From: Apis mellifera
Lineage: Eukaryota > Arthropoda > Insecta > Hymenoptera > Apidae
DNA length: 64,000 nucleotides
Assembly (NCBI RefSeq): GCF_003254395.2
Contig: NC_037649.1
Span: forward strand, 6,419,032-6,483,031
Direction of reading: 5' to 3'
The notes beneath the pieces were generated by a model. The model ran no database searches. It saw only the letters and a list, made by a program, of their open reading frames with translations, and was not told the origin of the DNA. Shown one piece after another: positions 62,277-64,000 of the stretch. How positions within the stretch are numbered: position 1 is the stretch's first letter; every line of letters starts with the position of its first letter. Made by a program: the position numbers and the translations under genes.

Positions 62277-62707
62277 GTTCTGTTTTGAAAGGAAGAAGGG
62301 AATAATACGATTTTGACATTCGAAACGATCGTATAAAAGATTTGCTATTATTGCCTGTACCAATTCATCAGTTTTAAATGATGTATCGTTGTTTATTCTT
62401 TATTTCGAAATCGAAATAGATATTGATGAATCGCAGAATCATTAAATTGTATATACAGCGAGGGTGGAAACGGGGTCAGGGCTTAATGCACGTTCGCACG
62501 CATGATGATTTAAATTTATCATCACGAGGAATGGATAAAATGTTTATTTTTATCGCGAATATAAATTTTTCCCAATTTTACATTAGCAACCGACCAACCA
62601 ATTAATCGACGTAACTAATTAATCCTTTACAATCGTCGAGCAAAATCGAATGTAAGCGAATTCAGATCTTCTCCGACACGAGGTCAAGAAATATACGGCG
62701 CATAGAT

Positions 62708-63466
62708 TCAATTTCCATTAACCATCCTCTTGCATCTTGAATGAGGTTTCTCCTCTCGCCAAATCTTCGAAACCTTTGAAACGTTTGGACCCGATGTCCA
62801 ATCTCTTGAGGTATAGAGGAGGCAATTTAAGGGAACACGTTCCGACATCTTGGACCGATATCTGATGATTTTAACAGGCGTTAATTGGCACGTCTCTGAC
62901 CCTACTTGATCATCACCAGGTACACGATTCCTCCATTTTTTCCACCGCTGTCTTCTTAGCTTCTTTTCTTCTTTCAAAACATCGATGGATGAATGGCCGC
63001 CGGTCAGATGACATATCAGCTCGTTTAAAAAGTTTCCAAACTCGAAAAGCTTTCGGACAGGGCTTACCGATGCCATCGTCGCACGCCTGGCTTTTACTGT
63101 TTTTAAGCATCCCTCCCGATAACACCGGAATCTGTTCACCGGATTAAAAAGGCGCAGCTTTATAATATTCCATGTCACGTTTATCTCCGGTGTCATCCGC
63201 AGAAATTACATTTCAGCTTGCTCTTTAACGTATCACGTCAGATTTTTCAAGGGATCCTGACCCTGCCGATACAACATTCCTTTCTTTCTCCCCCTTGCTC
63301 CATCATCCAGTAGTTTCGCACGATTCCTTCCACAATCGTAAAAATTGAGCGAGTTCAAACCAACCGTTTCTTCCATTCTTATTTCAGTCTCTCGGAGAAG
63401 GAACCACTGATCAACAAGATCCATATGAAAATTCTTGTTCCTCTTAACGTTATATATAACAGGCAA
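62708..63466 (-). other. Two adjacent open frames, possible decayed or unknown gene
   Basis: The minus strand is open from 63466 to 63233 (contains DLVDQWFLLRETEIRMEE and NFYDCGRNRAKLLDDG) and, from an ATG at 63196, for 162 codons to 62708 (contains FRCYREGCLKTVKARRA, NELICHLTGGHSSIDVLK and KKLRRQRWKKWRNRV). The sequence is more complex and less purine/pyrimidine-biased than most of the window, so a 162-codon frame here is less easily explained by tract bias. Near the end a second frame (LYLKRLDIGSKRFKGFEDL) is also open, which could mean a frameshift. Two cysteines in CYREGC hint at a small zinc-binding motif, but I cannot match a family. No good splice sites frame it. It could be a relic transposon gene, an lncRNA exon or chance. 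Confidence 0.22.
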
Positions 63467-64000
63467 CAGTTTTAATCAAGATTTATTTAATTAACAAGAT
63501 ATATTTATTGCCAGGTTTATATAGAAATATTTGAAGAAGTAAAAGCAAAAGCAAAGAACGAGTACTGGAGTAGGTAGTTAATGGTCACTGTGGCGCTAGT
63601 GTCGCGTACAAAGTATCATCGCGCCACTCCTTGCATCCGTTTTATCCTGGTGACTCGTACGTACGAGAGAACGGTTCAAAAAAAAAAAAGAAGAAAGAAG
63701 AAAAGAGGAATCCATCGAGCAATGATTTCTCTTCACGGCCCATCGAGCGCGCACACCCTTCCTCGAATAATTCCCGCGCCAACTCAACTGCTTACCGCCC
63801 TGTTTAATCCGCGATCCGCACACCCTCTCGCGCTATTTCGATTTCACCGCTTCACGATTTATTTAACTTTAAGAGTGGTTCAAGTGGTGGCCGACCAGGA
63901 CCACCGCGCGGAACGAGGTTAGAAAAGGGAGGGGGGGAGAGAGAACTGAAGAGTCTCTCTCAATGGGGGGAGGGCACAAAGGACGGAGCACGGCCGATTT
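63467..64000. other. No supported gene at the right edge
   Basis: AT-rich to 63560, then GC-rich with an A-run (63680-63690). The frames here run into the purine-rich end and are treated as chance. Confidence 0.4.

Overview
The window reads as nuclear DNA of an insect, most likely a bee-type hymenopteran (Apis-like). This is inferred from composition only: CpG dinucleotides are abundant rather than depleted, AT-rich valleys alternate sharply with GC-rich stretches, (GA)n/(CT)n, GGA, CGT and poly-T runs are everywhere, and I see no intact transposon. No operons, Shine-Dalgarno sites, rRNA, CRISPR array or convincing tRNA were found. Nearly all open frames are short, overlap on both strands and lie in purine- or pyrimidine-biased DNA; I treat them as chance.

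Supported coding signal is sparse and is centred on 19.5-31.2 kb. A plus-strand frame (20451-20688) opens at an ATG and ends at a good donor. On the minus strand a possible first exon (ATG at 21877 or 22007, donor at 21808/21807) can be spliced to a 210-nt exon (19551-19760) with consensus sites. The two candidate transcription units therefore overlap head-to-head in antisense. Further right are a textbook recursive splice site on the plus strand (26708|26709), a 30-nt candidate micro-exon on the minus strand (27239-27268), two diverged copies of a segment that each end in a minus-strand donor (29703-29773 and 30298-30370), and a plus-strand terminal-exon candidate (31021-31220) whose phase fits the 20451 exon. 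None of the products is recognised.

The same part of the window holds three minisatellites: about 4 x 73 bp (20832-21121), 4 x about 158 bp (28752-29380) and about six degenerate 117-142 bp units (32225-33030). From 33 kb to 62 kb I see mostly intron-like or intergenic DNA with microsatellites and isolated splice-like sites. At 62708-63466 the minus strand has two adjacent open frames in more complex DNA, possibly a decayed or unrecognised gene.

The best overall interpretation is one or more long introns of large developmental or neuronal-type genes, with a few exons and a recursive splice point. That reading is inference; RNA-seq and comparison with related genomes would decide it.
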